Numbered from the stretch's first letter, positions 18,040 to 27,397 are shown. The stretch: DNA of 64,000 nucleotides from Pseudonocardia sediminis (GCF_004217185.1 NZ_SHKL01000001.1:1634001-1698000), one strand, 5' to 3'. Made by a program: numbers and translations. The notes: generated from the sequence alone by a model not told the origin.

Positions 18040-19328
18040 TGACGATTCTCGGGATCGTGATCTTCTTCGCCGGGATCCTGATCTCCATCGCCTGGCACGA
18101 GCTCGGGCACTTCGTGACCGCCCGCTGGTTCGGGATCAAGGTCCCGGAGTTCTTCGTCGGGTTCGGCAAGACCGTGTGGTCGAAGAAGGTCGGCGAGACC
18201 GAGTACGGGATCAAGGCCATCCCGATGGGCGGCTACGTCCGGATGATCGGCATGATCCCGCCGGCCAAGGGCGGGACGCTCGGCCGCACGCGCCGCACCG
18301 GTCCGTTCCAGGGCCTGATGGACGACGCCCGGCAGCAGTCGGCGATGGACGTCCTGCCCCAGGACGCGGACCGCCAGTTCTGGATGCGCTCGCCGTGGAA
18401 GCGGATCGTCGTCATGTTCGGCGGCCCGTTCATGAACCTGATCCTGGCCGTGTTCCTGTTCGCGATCGTGCTGATGGGCATCGGCGTGCCGACGGCGAAC
18501 ACCACGGTCAGCCAGGTCACCCAGTGCGTCGTCCCGGCGTCCGCCGCGACCGAGGAGTGCCCGGCCGGCGCGCCGCTCTCGCCCGCCGCCGCGGCCGGGT
18601 TCCTGCCCGGCGACCGGATCGTCGCCTTCCAGGGGCAGCAGTTCGCCCCCGAGGACTGGACGAAGATCCAGGAGGCCATCCGGGCGTCGTCGGGCCAGGT
18701 GAGCGTCACGGTCGAGCGCAACGGGCAGCAGATCCAGCTCACCCCGACGCTGATCAGCAACCAGGTCCGTGACCTGCAGGATCCCGAGCGGATCGTGCAG
18801 GCGGGCTTCCTGGGCCTGAGCCCGATGATGCCGTACGCCCAGCAGAGCCCGGGCGCGGTCGTCGACCAGATGGGCTTCATCATCTCCCGCACCGGGCAGG
18901 CGATCGTGCAGCTGCCACAGCGGGTGCCGGCCCTGTTCGGCGCGGCGTTCATGGGGGAGGAGCGCGACCAGAACGGGCCGGTCGGCATCGTCGGCGCGTC
19001 CCGGATCGGTGGCGAGATCCTCGCCCAGGCGGCGCCGCTCCGCGCCGAGCTCTCGTTCTTCCTGAACCTGCTCGCGGCGGTGAACATCTCGCTGTTCCTG
19101 TTCAACCTGCTGCCCATCCCGCCGCTCGACGGGGGCCAGATCTTCCCGGCGATCTGGGAGTCGATCAAGCGTCACAGCTACCGCCTGATGGGACGTCCCG
19201 ACCCCGGGCCGGTGGACGTCGCGAAGCTGTTGCCGGTGGCCTACGTCGTGGCGCTGGTGTTCATCGTCTGGAGTGGTGTGTTGCTGATCGCCGACGTCGT
19301 CAACCCGGTCCGTCTGTTCGGCGGATGA
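18033..19328 (+). CDS. rip: Site-2 intramembrane zinc metalloprotease (RseP/Rip1)
   Basis: This M50 protease cleaves membrane-bound anti-sigma factors and other substrates within the membrane. The zinc site HELGH is at residues 22-26 inside the first helix. A PDZ domain is in the middle (about residues 190-270), and the second active-site motif [11 protein letters not shown], with the metal-binding Asp, is near residue 360. Four transmembrane segments are visible. The length of 431 aa is close to M. tuberculosis Rip1 (Rv2869c), and the dxr-rip-ispG order is the same. The start at 18033 overlaps dxr, and the stop overlaps the next gene by ATGA. Confidence 0.96.
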   Translation: MLMTILGIVIFFAGILISIAWHELGHFVTARWFGIKVPEFFVGFGKTVWSKKVGETEYGIKAIPMGGYVRMIGMIPPAKGGTLGRTRRTGPFQGLMDDARQQSAMDVLPQDADRQFWMRSPWKRIVVMFGGPFMNLILAVFLFAIVLMGIGVPTANTTVSQVTQCVVPASAATEECPAGAPLSPAAAAGFLPGDRIVAFQGQQFAPEDWTKIQEAIRASSGQVSVTVERNGQQIQLTPTLISNQVRDLQDPERIVQAGFLGLSPMMPYAQQSPGAVVDQMGFIISRTGQAIVQLPQRVPALFGAAFMGEERDQNGPVGIVGASRIGGEILAQAAPLRAELSFFLNLLAAVNISLFLFNLLPIPPLDGGQIFPAIWESIKRHSYRLMGRPDPGPVDVAKLLPVAYVVALVFIVWSGVLLIADVVNPVRLFGG

Positions 19329-19828
19329 GCCCGGCGGCACAGAACGGGAACGGGGCGGCCCGCCCGATCGCGGTCTTCGACATCGACGGTGTGCTTGCCG
19401 ACGTCACGCACCGCCTGCACTTCCTCGACGTGCACCGGTGGGAGCGCTTCTTCGCCGCCGCGGACGTCGACCCGCTCCTCGACGAGGGCGCCGACCGCCT
19501 GCGCGAGGCGCTGACCGACCACGACGTCGTGTACCTGACCGGGCGCCCGGAGCGGAACCGGCGCCTGACCGTGCGCTGGCTGGCGAGCCACGACCTGCCG
19601 ACCAGCCCGCTCTACATGCGCGACGACGACGACCACCGCCCCGCCCGCTACGTCAAGCGCGAGGTCCTGCGCGATCTGTCCCGCACCCGGGAGATCGCCT
19701 CGATCATCGACGACGACCCGGCGGTGGTCCGGATGCTGGAGGCCGACGGCTGGCCGGTCGAGCTCGCAACCTGGCTGCCGCACTCCTCGACCCTGCAGGA
19801 CGCGCAGGAGAACCAGGGCCGTACCTAG
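19325..19828 (+). CDS. HAD-superfamily phosphatase resembling the PNKP 3'-phosphatase domain
   Basis: This 167-aa protein carries HAD motif I as AVFDIDGVLADVTHRLHFL (nucleophile Asp near residue 19), motif II as VVYLTGRPERNR, and the motif III/IV region SIIDDDPAVVRMLEADG. The stretch LYMRDDDDHRPARYVKREVL resembles the phosphatase half of T4-type polynucleotide kinase, which removes 3' phosphates from nucleic-acid ends. No kinase domain is fused. It starts by ATGA overlap with rip, so it is translated as part of the isoprenoid operon, although it has no obvious role there. The true substrate is uncertain. Confidence 0.8.
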   Translation: MSPAAQNGNGAARPIAVFDIDGVLADVTHRLHFLDVHRWERFFAAADVDPLLDEGADRLREALTDHDVVYLTGRPERNRRLTVRWLASHDLPTSPLYMRDDDDHRPARYVKREVLRDLSRTREIASIIDDDPAVVRMLEADGWPVELATWLPHSSTLQDAQENQGRT

Positions 19829-20078
19829 GACCCCGTGCGCGGGAACCGTCGCCGGGGCGACGATTTCCGCTCTCGAGGGGCTACGGACCGGGGCCGGCGC
19901 GGTAGCCGCTCGGGGAGAAGGCGGACGTCGCGGCCGAGGGTGACCGCGCCGCACAGATCGCGGCGACGGTGCCGAGGATCGGGCGGTACCCGGGCCGCGG
20001 CGTCCGGAGTGAGCGCGATCGCGGGCGCGCGGGGAGTGCGTCGCGACACGGGGGACGGCGTCGTCGCCGAACTGGTGG

Positions 20079-20084
20079 GATAGT
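20079..20084 (+). promoter_or_regulatory. -10 box GATAGT, leaderless ispG start
   Basis: GATAGT lies 7 nt before GTG 20092, supporting that codon as a leaderless start and giving ispG its own promoter within the rip-ispG gap. Confidence 0.5.
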
Positions 20085-20091
20085 CGAAAGT

Positions 20092-21234
20092 GTGAGTGTC
20101 TCCCTGGGTATGCCGTCCGCACCTGCGCCGACCCTGGCGCCCCGCCGGAAGACCCGTCAGCTGCAGGTCGGGCCGGTGGGTGTCGGATCCGATCACCCCA
20201 TCTCCGTGCAGTCCATGACCACCACCCTGACCTCCGACATCAACGCGACGCTGCAGCAGATCGCCGAGCTGACCGCGGCCGGTTGCGACATCGTCCGCGT
20301 CGCGTGCCCGTCCGCCGACGACGCCGAGGCTCTGCCCGCGATCGCGGCGAAGTCGCAGATCCCGGTCATCGCCGACATCCACTTCCAGCCCAAGTACGTC
20401 TTCGCCGCGATCGAGGCCGGGTGCGCCGCCGTGCGGGTCAACCCGGGCAACATCCGCAAGTTCGACGACCAGGTCAAGGAGATCGCGCAGGCGGCGAAGG
20501 ACCACGGGACGCCGATCCGGATCGGTGTCAACGCCGGCTCGCTGGACAAGCGCCTGATGGAGAAGCACGGCAAGGCCACGCCGGAGGCGCTGGCCGAGTC
20601 GGCGATGTGGGAGGCGGGCCTGTTCGAGGAGCACGGCTTCGGCGACATCAAGATCTCGGTCAAGCACAACGACCCGGTCGTCATGGTCCGCGCCTACGAG
20701 ATCCTCGCCGAGCAGTGCGACTACCCGCTGCACCTCGGCGTCACCGAGGCCGGACCGGCGTTCCAGGGCACCATCAAGTCCGCCGTCGCGTTCGGCGCGC
20801 TGCTGCGCCAGGGCATCGGCGACACGATCCGCGTCTCGCTCTCCGCCCCGCCGGTCGAGGAGATCAAGGTCGGCGCGCAGATCCTGCAGTCGCTCAACCT
20901 GCGTCCCCGCAAGCTCGAGATCGTGTCCTGCCCGTCCTGCGGGCGCGCGCAGGTCGACGTCTACAAGCTGGCCGACGAGGTCACCGCCGGGCTGACCGGC
21001 ATGGAGGTCCCGCTCCGGGTCGCCGTCATGGGCTGCGTCGTGAACGGTCCGGGTGAGGCCCGCGAGGCCGACCTCGGCGTCGCCTCGGGCAACGGCAAGG
21101 GCCAGATCTTCGTCAAGGGCGAGGTCATCAAGACCGTGCCCGAGCACGCGATCGTCGAGACGCTGATCGAGGAGGCCATGCGACTGGCCGAGACGATGGA
21201 GGCCGAGGGGTCGCCCGAGGTGTCGGTGGGCTGA
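20092..21234 (+). CDS. ispG: 4-hydroxy-3-methylbut-2-enyl diphosphate synthase (GcpE)
   Basis: IspG converts MEcPP to HMBPP in the penultimate MEP step and carries a 4Fe-4S cluster. The TIM-barrel part begins with [20 protein letters not shown] and has VQSMTTT and VRVACP. Cluster ligands lie in [11 protein letters not shown] and, about 35 residues later, [17 protein letters not shown]. The length is 380 aa from GTG 20092, chosen because a -10-like GATAGT ends 7 nt upstream and the resulting N-terminus matches relatives as I remember them. ATG at 20110 is an alternative. A 263-bp gap separates it from the phosphatase gene. Confidence 0.96.
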   Translation: MSVSLGMPSAPAPTLAPRRKTRQLQVGPVGVGSDHPISVQSMTTTLTSDINATLQQIAELTAAGCDIVRVACPSADDAEALPAIAAKSQIPVIADIHFQPKYVFAAIEAGCAAVRVNPGNIRKFDDQVKEIAQAAKDHGTPIRIGVNAGSLDKRLMEKHGKATPEALAESAMWEAGLFEEHGFGDIKISVKHNDPVVMVRAYEILAEQCDYPLHLGVTEAGPAFQGTIKSAVAFGALLRQGIGDTIRVSLSAPPVEEIKVGAQILQSLNLRPRKLEIVSCPSCGRAQVDVYKLADEVTAGLTGMEVPLRVAVMGCVVNGPGEAREADLGVASGNGKGQIFVKGEVIKTVPEHAIVETLIEEAMRLAETMEAEGSPEVSVG

Positions 21235-21329
21235 GAGAAGCGTGCGGAACGACCATCAGCGCTGACACCCGCTGTACGCGAGGGTGAGCCACAGGTGACC
21301 GGACGGCGACGACATGGCATGGTGAGACG

Positions 21330-22163
21330 GTGCTGAGGGTTGCCGGTGCACGGCTTCTCGACGACCGCCATCGGTCCGGTGTCCATGCCGCCCTGGACTC
21401 CGACCCTGTCGCGTCCTGCATGGTCGCGGCGCGTGTCGAGGCCGTCGGGCTGGATCCGTGGCGTCTCGGGGGTGAGCTGTGGGCCGCGGGCTCCGGGACG
21501 GACGGCCTCTGCTTCTCCGGCGCGAACCTCGTCCCGCTGCGCGGCGAGCGCTCCGCGATCCGCGCGTTCGCCGAGCGGGCCCGCCGCACCGGCCGCGTCT
21601 GCTCGTCGCTGGTCGGACGGTCGGAGCTCGTCCTGCCGCTGTGGGAGGAGCTCGCCGGAGTCTGGGCGCCGGCCCGGGAGATCCGTCCGGACCAGCCGCT
21701 GATGGTGCTCTCCGGCCCGCCCGCGGTGGCGCCGGACCCGCACGTGCGTCCCGTCCGGATCTCCGAGCTCGAGCGCTACCTCCCGGCCGCGGTCGCGATG
21801 TTCACCGAGGAGGTCGGCGTCGACCCGCGCGCCGGTGACGGCGGGGCCGGCTACCGCGCCCGGGTCGCCGAGCTGATCACCTCCGGCCGTGCGTTCGCCC
21901 GTTTCCACGAGGGCGAGGTCGTGTTCAAGGCCGAGATCGGGGCGATGTCACGCCGGATCGGGCAGATCCAGGGGGTCTGGGTGCACCCGGCCTGGCGCGG
22001 CCGCGGTCTCGGCACGAGTGGTACCGCCGCCGTCACCGACGCCCTGTCCGGGATGGGCCGCGCGTCGAGCCTCTACGTCAACGCGTTCAACACCCCCGCT
22101 CGTGCGGCCTACCAGCGGATCGGCTTCTCCCAGGTCGCGCAGTTCGCCACCGTCCTGTTCTGA
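21330..22163 (+). CDS. GNAT-family N-acetyltransferase with N-terminal DUF4081 domain
   Basis: The 277-aa protein has a DUF4081-like N-terminal half and a C-terminal GNAT domain. The acetyl-CoA loop is VWVHPAWRGRGLGTSGTAAV near residue 215, followed by SLYVNAFNTPARAAYQRIGF. An orthologue-like GNAT (Rv2867c) follows ispG in M. tuberculosis, so the context is conserved although the substrate is unknown. The start is GTG at 21330; CATGGT lies 6 nt upstream and could be a weak -10 box for a leaderless transcript. Confidence 0.88.
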   Translation: MLRVAGARLLDDRHRSGVHAALDSDPVASCMVAARVEAVGLDPWRLGGELWAAGSGTDGLCFSGANLVPLRGERSAIRAFAERARRTGRVCSSLVGRSELVLPLWEELAGVWAPAREIRPDQPLMVLSGPPAVAPDPHVRPVRISELERYLPAAVAMFTEEVGVDPRAGDGGAGYRARVAELITSGRAFARFHEGEVVFKAEIGAMSRRIGQIQGVWVHPAWRGRGLGTSGTAAVTDALSGMGRASSLYVNAFNTPARAAYQRIGFSQVAQFATVLF

Positions 22164-22238
22164 CCCCCGCCGCCGGCCCCCGGCCCGCCGGCCTCCGATC
22201 CGGCCGCCGGCCCACGGGCGCGCACCGAGCCGTCCGCC

Positions 22239-22297
22239 GCGCACCGAGCCTGTCGACGCGCACTCCGTGGAGATCGCGTCGACGTGCCGAGTGCGCG
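22239..22297. repeat. Intergenic GC repeat family, copy 1
   Basis: This 59-bp element starts GCGCACCGAGCC and contains GCGTCGACGTGCCGAGTGCG. Arms CGCGCACTC (22257-22265) and GAGTGCGCG (22289-22297) pair perfectly. A related element is at 48568-48626. Shorter GCGCACCGAG-like fragments lie just upstream, so copies may be nested. Confidence 0.6.
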
Positions 22298-22426
22298 GGG
22301 ACGGGCCGGGTGCGCGCGGACGGGCGGGGTGCGCGCGGTCGCGGGACGACGCCGGGCGCGCGACGGTGAGGTGAGCGCGCGGGCCGGCCCGCGCGCGGAT
22401 CCGGCGGTACGAAAGAAGGTCCCTGA

Positions 22427-22432
22427 TAGTTT
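22427..22432 (+). promoter_or_regulatory. -10 box TAGTTT, leaderless marR start
   Basis: TAGTTT ends 6 nt before ATG 22439, in a local AT-rich patch that stands out in this GC-rich sequence. Confidence 0.5.
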
Positions 22433-22438
22433 CGCGCC

Positions 22439-22960
22439 ATGCCGGACGACGACCTCCCGCTCTGGGAGCTGATCCAGACCTCGCACGTCGTGGCGCGCGG
22501 GTTCCACCGTGTGTTCGCCGAGGCCGGGCTGTCGGCGACGCAGTTCGGCGTACTGGCCGAGCTGGAGGACCGGGAGGCGACCGGCGGCCCCGCGCCGAGC
22601 CAGGCCGAGCTGGCACGGGTGACCCTGCTGCGCCCGCAGAGCGTGGGGGAGCTCGTCGTCTCGCTCGTCGAGCGCGGGCTCGTGCGCCGGGACGGTCCGG
22701 CCGGGCGCGGACGGCGCGCCGGCCTGGAGCTGACCGACGACGGCCGCGCGGCGCTGCACCGCGCGTTCCCGCTGGTCCGGGCGTTCAACGAGCCCGCGGC
22801 GATGGGGCTGGACGCCGGCGACGCGCGGGAGTTGACCCGGATGATGCGCCGCGTGCGCGAGACCCTCGACGCGGCCGAGACCGCACCGTCCGAGGCCCGC
22901 ACCGGACGTGCGGGGACCGGGCCGGCCGGCGCCCCGGCCGGAAACACTCCGGCCGGCTGA
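22439..22960 (+). CDS. MarR-family transcriptional regulator
   Basis: This 173-aa winged-helix regulator has helices beginning LIQTSHVVARGFHRVFAEAG. The recognition region is PSQAELARVTLLRPQSVGELVVSL, and the wing is GLVRRDGPAGRGRRAGLELTDDGR. MarR proteins bind palindromic DNA as dimers and respond to small ligands. The Ala/Pro-rich C-terminal 25 residues are probably disordered. The gene stands alone between ispG-GNAT and the transpeptidase gene, so its target is not evident; it may regulate itself. It probably starts as a leaderless message from TAGTTT. Confidence 0.88.
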   Translation: MPDDDLPLWELIQTSHVVARGFHRVFAEAGLSATQFGVLAELEDREATGGPAPSQAELARVTLLRPQSVGELVVSLVERGLVRRDGPAGRGRRAGLELTDDGRAALHRAFPLVRAFNEPAAMGLDAGDARELTRMMRRVRETLDAAETAPSEARTGRAGTGPAGAPAGNTPAG

Positions 22961-23042
22961 TCCCGGGGCCGGAACGCCCCGCCGCGCGGTCACGGGTCGC
23001 CGGCGAGCGGTGGACGGCCGGTCGCGGGCCCGGCGAAACCGG

Positions 23043-23048
23043 CATACT
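23043..23048 (+). promoter_or_regulatory. -10 box CATACT, leaderless pbp start
   Basis: CATACT is followed by 7 nt and the GTG at 23056. Confidence 0.5.
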
Positions 23049-23055
23049 GAAGATC

Positions 23056-24900
23056 GTGCGCTCCCCCTTCACCTCGCCCCGTCCCGTCGTCCTGGCGGTG
23101 GCGGTCGTGGTGGTGCTCGTGGCCGGGGCGATCGTCGCCGTCGTGCGTCCGTGGGGCGGTCCGGACGACGCCGTGCAGCGGTTCGTCGCCGCCTGGACGG
23201 CGGGCGACGACAACGGGGCCGCCGCCGTGACCGGCGACCCCACCGCCGCCGGTGCGTTCCTGACGAAGGCCCGCGACGACCTGAAGCCCGTGTCCCTGCG
23301 CGCCGACGTCGCCGACGTCCGCACCGAGGGCGAGACCGCGACCGCCGACGTCGACGTGACCTGGGACCTGGGACAGAACCGCACCTGGGCCTATCGCACC
23401 GCGCTGCCGCTGACGCCGGCCGAGGACACCGCGACCAACGACACCGGATGGCAGGTCGACTGGTCCCCGGCGGTGCTCGCGCCGCGGCTGGGCGCCGACA
23501 AGCGCCCCGTCCTGCGGACGACGAACGCGGCCCCGGCCCCGGTGCTCGACGCCTCCGGGGCGCCGCTGCTGGCCCCGACCCCGGTCGTCACCGTGACGCT
23601 GGACCGGCGCGCGGCCGGGGACCTCGGCTCGACCGCGGGCAGCCTCGCGTCCGCGCTGTCGTCCATCGACCCGGCGATCACCCGCGCCTCGATCACCGAC
23701 GGCGCGACGAAGACCCCGGACGGGCAGGCCTACACCGTCGCGGTCCTGCGCGACGCCGACTACCAGGGCGTCCGCGACGAGATCTACGAGCTGCCGGGCG
23801 TCCGGTTCGTCTCCGCGACCCGCCTGCTCGCCCCGGACCCGGACTACGCGCCGCAGGTGCTCACCGGGATCCGCACCGAGACCGAGGCCCAGACCGGCGG
23901 CACGCCCGGCTGGACGGTCGACGCCGTCGGCGCGAACGGCGCGACGGTGGCGTCGCTGGCGGGTGCGCCCGCCGGGCCGGGCACCCCGGCGCGGGTGACG
24001 CTGGACCGCGGGATCCAGGACGCGGCCGAGGCGGCCGTGCGGTCGCAGACGAAGCAGACCGCGATCGTCGCGATCCGGCCCTCGACCGGCGCCGTGCTGG
24101 CCGTCGCGCAGAACGACCCGGCGAACACGGCCGGGCCGATCGCGCTGTCCGGGCGCTACCCGCCGGGCTCCACGTTCAAGATCGCGACGGCGTACGCGGC
24201 GATGCAGGGCGGACGGATCACCCCGCAGACCCCGCAGGAGTGCCCGGGCACCACCGTCATCAACGGCCGGACGATCCCGAACGAGGACAGCTTCGTGCTC
24301 GGCACGGTGCCGTTGATCCAGACGTTCGCGAAGTCGTGCAACACCACGTTCTCCCGGCTCGCGCTGGGACTCGCGCCGGACGCGCTGCCCGCCGCCGCGC
24401 TCGCGCTGGGCTTCGGCTCCGACTACAAGATCCCCGGCCTGACCACGGTCACCGGTTCGATCGACCCGGCCACCGACGACCTGCAGCGCGCCTCCGACGG
24501 CTTCGGCCAGGGCGACGTGCTGGCCAGCCCGTTCGGGATGGCGCTGATGGCCGCGACGGTGGCCGAGGGCGCCCCGGTGACGCCGCAGCTGGTCGACGGC
24601 CGGCCCACCGAGACGCTGAAGGCGCCGACGGCGCCGGACGCGGCCGTGCTGAACCAGCTCCGGCCGATGATGCGCGCGGTGGTGACCGAGGGGACCGCGA
24701 CAGCCGTCGCCGGACAGGGCGAGGTGTTCGGCAAGACCGGGACCGCCGAGTTCGCCGGGCCGGGCGGGGAGAACCGCGCGCACGGCTGGTTCGTCGGCTA
24801 CCGGGGCGACCTCGCGTTCGCCACACTGATCGTCGACGGCGGTTCGTCCGGACCCGCCGTGCAGCTGACCTCGCGGTTCCTGGGTGGTGTGCCGCAATAG
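23056..24900 (+). CDS. Class B penicillin-binding protein (PbpA/Rv2864c-like transpeptidase)
   Basis: This membrane-anchored DD-transpeptidase acts in peptidoglycan cross-linking. One N-terminal hydrophobic segment (VVLAVAVVVVLVAGAIVAVV) is an uncleaved anchor or signal. An NTF2-like MecA_N domain follows (about residues 35-150), then a dimerisation domain and the transpeptidase domain. Its motifs are S372-TFK375, S427-CN and K560-TG. The length of 614 aa matches the M. tuberculosis penicillin-binding lipoprotein Rv2864c, which occupies the same position between ispG-GNAT and map. I see no lipobox cysteine, unlike Rv2864c. Confidence 0.94.
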   Translation: MRSPFTSPRPVVLAVAVVVVLVAGAIVAVVRPWGGPDDAVQRFVAAWTAGDDNGAAAVTGDPTAAGAFLTKARDDLKPVSLRADVADVRTEGETATADVDVTWDLGQNRTWAYRTALPLTPAEDTATNDTGWQVDWSPAVLAPRLGADKRPVLRTTNAAPAPVLDASGAPLLAPTPVVTVTLDRRAAGDLGSTAGSLASALSSIDPAITRASITDGATKTPDGQAYTVAVLRDADYQGVRDEIYELPGVRFVSATRLLAPDPDYAPQVLTGIRTETEAQTGGTPGWTVDAVGANGATVASLAGAPAGPGTPARVTLDRGIQDAAEAAVRSQTKQTAIVAIRPSTGAVLAVAQNDPANTAGPIALSGRYPPGSTFKIATAYAAMQGGRITPQTPQECPGTTVINGRTIPNEDSFVLGTVPLIQTFAKSCNTTFSRLALGLAPDALPAAALALGFGSDYKIPGLTTVTGSIDPATDDLQRASDGFGQGDVLASPFGMALMAATVAEGAPVTPQLVDGRPTETLKAPTAPDAAVLNQLRPMMRAVVTEGTATAVAGQGEVFGKTGTAEFAGPGGENRAHGWFVGYRGDLAFATLIVDGGSSGPAVQLTSRFLGGVPQ

Positions 24901-24947
24901 ACACGGCATCGCCCCGGCCGTCGCCGGGAACCCCTTGCCCTCCGGCC

Positions 24948-24953
24948 TACCCT
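24948..24953 (+). promoter_or_regulatory. -10 box TACCCT, leaderless start at 24960
   Basis: TACCCT is followed by 6 nt and GTG 24960. It supports a small gene whose start would otherwise be ambiguous. Confidence 0.5.
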
Positions 24954-24959
24954 GGTCCG

Positions 24960-25352
24960 GTGGCCCCCGCCCGGATACCCGCCCTCGCCCTCGCGGCCGA
25001 CCTGGTCGCGGTCGTGGTGTTCGCCGCGATCGGCCGGGTCAGCCACGCCGAGGCCGACAGCCTGCTCGGGCTGCTCGGGACGGCGGCCCCGTTCGCGATC
25101 GGGGCCGGCGCGGCCTGGGTGTCGCCGTGGGTCCGCGCCGCACCGGCGAGCCTGCGCGCCGGCGGGCTCGTCGTCGCCGGGTCGGTGGTGATCGGGCTGC
25201 TGCTGCGCCTCGGGTTCACCGGCAGCTTGCCGTGGACGTTCGCACTGGTCACGGCCATCTCGTTGTCGGTGCTGATGCTGGGCTGGCGCGGTGTGGCGAT
25301 GCTCGTCGCGCGGATGGGCGTGGCGGGGGAGCGGCGCACCCCGCGGGGGTGA
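24960..25352 (+). CDS. DUF3054 membrane protein
   Basis: This 130-aa protein of unknown function has four hydrophobic helices (about residues 6-24, 33-50, 62-80 and 87-110). The pattern ADLVAVVVFAAIGRVSHAE near the N-terminus and the LRLGFTG and VLMLGWR segments are typical of DUF3054. The start is GTG at 24960, 6 nt after a TACCCT -10 box, so the message is probably leaderless. It lies between pbp and map. Confidence 0.82.
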   Translation: MAPARIPALALAADLVAVVVFAAIGRVSHAEADSLLGLLGTAAPFAIGAGAAWVSPWVRAAPASLRAGGLVVAGSVVIGLLLRLGFTGSLPWTFALVTAISLSVLMLGWRGVAMLVARMGVAGERRTPRG

Positions 25353-25422
25353 ACGGACGGCCCCGCACACGGTGAGCGCGCGGGTGAGCGGCGGCACCGG
25401 GCCGGGACCCGGCCACCGGACC

Positions 25423-25428
25423 TAGAAT
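25423..25428 (+). promoter_or_regulatory. -10 box TAGAAT, leaderless map start
   Basis: TAGAAT, the best -10 match in the window, is 7 nt before ATG 25436. It overlaps the alternative ATG at 25427 and so rules that codon out. Confidence 0.6.
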
Positions 25429-25435
25429 GGGTCCC

Positions 25436-26293
25436 ATGTCCGCCCGCACGTTGCTCGTCCCCGGCACGCCCACACCTCTGCGTGAGGTCCCGGCGCACAT
25501 CCCGCGCCCGGAGTACGTCGGGAAGAAGGCACCGGCCCGCAGCCGTGCCTCCGACGTGCAGGACGCGGAGACGATCGAGGCCATGCGCCACGCCGGGAGG
25601 ATCGCCGCGCAGGCCCTGGTCGCCGCCGGCGAGGCCGTGAAGCCGGGCGTGAGCACCGACGACGTCGACCGCGTCGTGCACGACTTCTTCATCGACCACG
25701 ACGTCTACCCCTCCACGCTGGGCTACCGCGGCTTCCCGAAGTCCTGCTGCACGAGCCTCAACGAGGTCATCTGCCACGGGATCCCGGACACCACGGTGAT
25801 CGGTGACGGCGACATCGTGAACGTCGACGTCACCGGCTTCGTCGATGGCGTGCACGGCGACACGAACGCGACGTTCCTGGCCGGTGACGTCTCCGAGGAG
25901 GCCCGCCTGCTCGTCGAGCGCACCCGCGAGGCCACCATGCGGGCGATCAAGGCGGTGCGTCCGGGCCGCGAGCTCAACGTCGTCGGGCGCGTCATCGAGT
26001 CCTACGCCAAGCGCTTCGGCTACGGCGTGGTCCGCGACTTCACCGGGCACGGCATCGGTCGTGAGTTCCACTCCGGCCTGGTGGTGCTGCACTACGACCA
26101 GCCCGACGTGCACATCGTCCTCGAGCCCGGGATGACGTTCACGATCGAGCCGATGATCACCCTCGGCGGCATCGACTACGACACCTGGGACGACGACTGG
26201 ACCGTCGTCACCAAGGACCGGTCCTGGACCGCGCAGTTCGAGCACACCGTCCTGGTCACGAACGACGGCGCGGAGATCCTCACGCTGCCGTGA
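25436..26293 (+). CDS. map: Type I methionine aminopeptidase
   Basis: MetAP removes the initiator methionine from nascent proteins. After a 40-residue N-terminal extension with a PxxP-like Pro-rich stretch, the catalytic domain shows [26 protein letters not shown], then the metal ligands Asp of [20 protein letters not shown], His of GHGIGREFH, and Glu of TIEPMI and QFEHTVLVT. The length of 285 aa resembles M. tuberculosis MapB (Rv2861c), which also lies downstream of the Rv2864c homologue. I chose ATG 25436 over ATG 25427 because TAGAAT at 25423-25428 is an excellent -10 box placed for leaderless initiation at 25436. Confidence 0.97.
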   Translation: MSARTLLVPGTPTPLREVPAHIPRPEYVGKKAPARSRASDVQDAETIEAMRHAGRIAAQALVAAGEAVKPGVSTDDVDRVVHDFFIDHDVYPSTLGYRGFPKSCCTSLNEVICHGIPDTTVIGDGDIVNVDVTGFVDGVHGDTNATFLAGDVSEEARLLVERTREATMRAIKAVRPGRELNVVGRVIESYAKRFGYGVVRDFTGHGIGREFHSGLVVLHYDQPDVHIVLEPGMTFTIEPMITLGGIDYDTWDDDWTVVTKDRSWTAQFEHTVLVTNDGAEILTLP

Positions 26294-26296
26294 GGC

Positions 26297-27397
26297 TCAG
26301 CGCGGCGATGCGGTGACCCGGACGCGCGTGCTCGCGCCCCCGGACAGGAACGCCGCGACCTGACGTCCCTCCTCGGCGGCGTCGGCGCGGTCGGCCCGGG
26401 AGAAGCGCCGTAGCGGGGTGACGACCACGGTGCCGGCCTCGACGGTCCACGTCGCCGCCACCCGTCCGTCGACGAGCACGGCGCGCTCCCCGTTCACCGA
26501 CAGCCCGCGGTGGGCGTCGTCGATGATCCGGCTGCGGTCGTCGTAGCCGAGGATCGCGTTGTCGAACGCCGGCAGGAAGCGCACCGGCGCGGGCGTGTCC
26601 GGGTCGGGCCGTGGCGCGTCCGGGAGGTCGAGCAGCTCGCGGCCCCGCTCGTCGCGGAAGGACACCAGCTCCTCGCGGACGGCGGCCACCGCGGCGGGCA
26701 GCCCGGCGAGCCCGCACCAGGCGCGCAGGTCCGCCGACGCGGCCGGGCCGAACGCGGCGAGGTAGCGCCGCACCAGCGCCTCCCCGGCGGGATCGGACCC
26801 CTCGGGCGCGGGCGGGTCGACCTCGCGTCCCAGCCACGTGGCGACCGGGATGTTGTGCGCACCCGCCGTGACACCCCAGACGCCGCGCGGCGGAAGCTGC
26901 ACGGTCGGGACGAGCGCGGCGATCGACGCCTCGCCGAGCACCCGCGGACCGGGACCGGGCCAGCGCTGCGCGAGCACCTTCCCGAGCCCGGTCATCGTGC
27001 GGGGCTCACCGTCGGACATCACCTCGCGGGCGGCCTCCGCGAGCTCGGTGAGGTCGACGCTGTCGAGCGCCGTGCGGTAGACCCCGAGGATCCGCTGGAG
27101 CAGCATCGCGTCGTGCCGGGACCGCCAGGCCAGGACGTTGTCGGCGGTGACGAGGTGCACGGTGCGCCGCATCAGGTGCGTGCGCACCACCCGCCTCTCG
27201 ACGAGCAGGTCCGACAGCTCGGCCGGGTCGAACCCGCGCAGCCGCGACCACAGCCCGACGAACGGTTCCTGCGGCTCCTGCGCCTGCAACCCGCCGAGGT
27301 GCGACACCGCGTCGAGGACGCCGACGTCCGAGCGCTCGAGCAGGAACTGCCGTGCGAGCGCGGCGCGGTTCAACGCCCGGGTGTCGAGCAAGGTCAT
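26297..27397 (-). CDS. AlkZ-like winged-helix (HTH_42) protein, possible DNA glycosylase
   Basis: This 366-aa protein belongs to the HTH_42 (DUF1006) superfamily, annotated as winged-helix DNA-binding and including the interstrand-crosslink glycosylases AlkZ and YcaQ. The N-terminus RALNRAALARQFLLERS and HLGGLQAQEPQEPFVGLWSRL are family hallmarks. Q38-A-Q40 matches the catalytic Q-x-Q of AlkZ, whose Gln37/Gln39 occupy nearly the same positions. VRTHLMRRTVHLVTADN follows. Many actinobacteria have several such genes, some inside genotoxin clusters, but no such cluster is visible here. Stop codons of map and this gene are 3 bp apart (convergent). Confidence 0.85.
   Translation of the reverse strand: MTLLDTRALNRAALARQFLLERSDVGVLDAVSHLGGLQAQEPQEPFVGLWSRLRGFDPAELSDLLVERRVVRTHLMRRTVHLVTADNVLAWRSRHDAMLLQRILGVYRTALDSVDLTELAEAAREVMSDGEPRTMTGLGKVLAQRWPGPGPRVLGEASIAALVPTVQLPPRGVWGVTAGAHNIPVATWLGREVDPPAPEGSDPAGEALVRRYLAAFGPAASADLRAWCGLAGLPAAVAAVREELVSFRDERGRELLDLPDAPRPDPDTPAPVRFLPAFDNAILGYDDRSRIIDDAHRGLSVNGERAVLVDGRVAATWTVEAGTVVVTPLRRFSRADRADAAEEGRQVAAFLSGGASTRVRVTASPR

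Noticed and set aside
15612..19328. 1238-aa protein ending in the Rip protease
   Set aside because: Everything before residue about 808 is antisense or out of frame to the polymerase and dxr genes.
19829..20091. Possible tRNA or small gene in the gap before ispG
   Set aside because: No cloverleaf or credible frame could be recognised; only a leaderless-type -10 box is supported.
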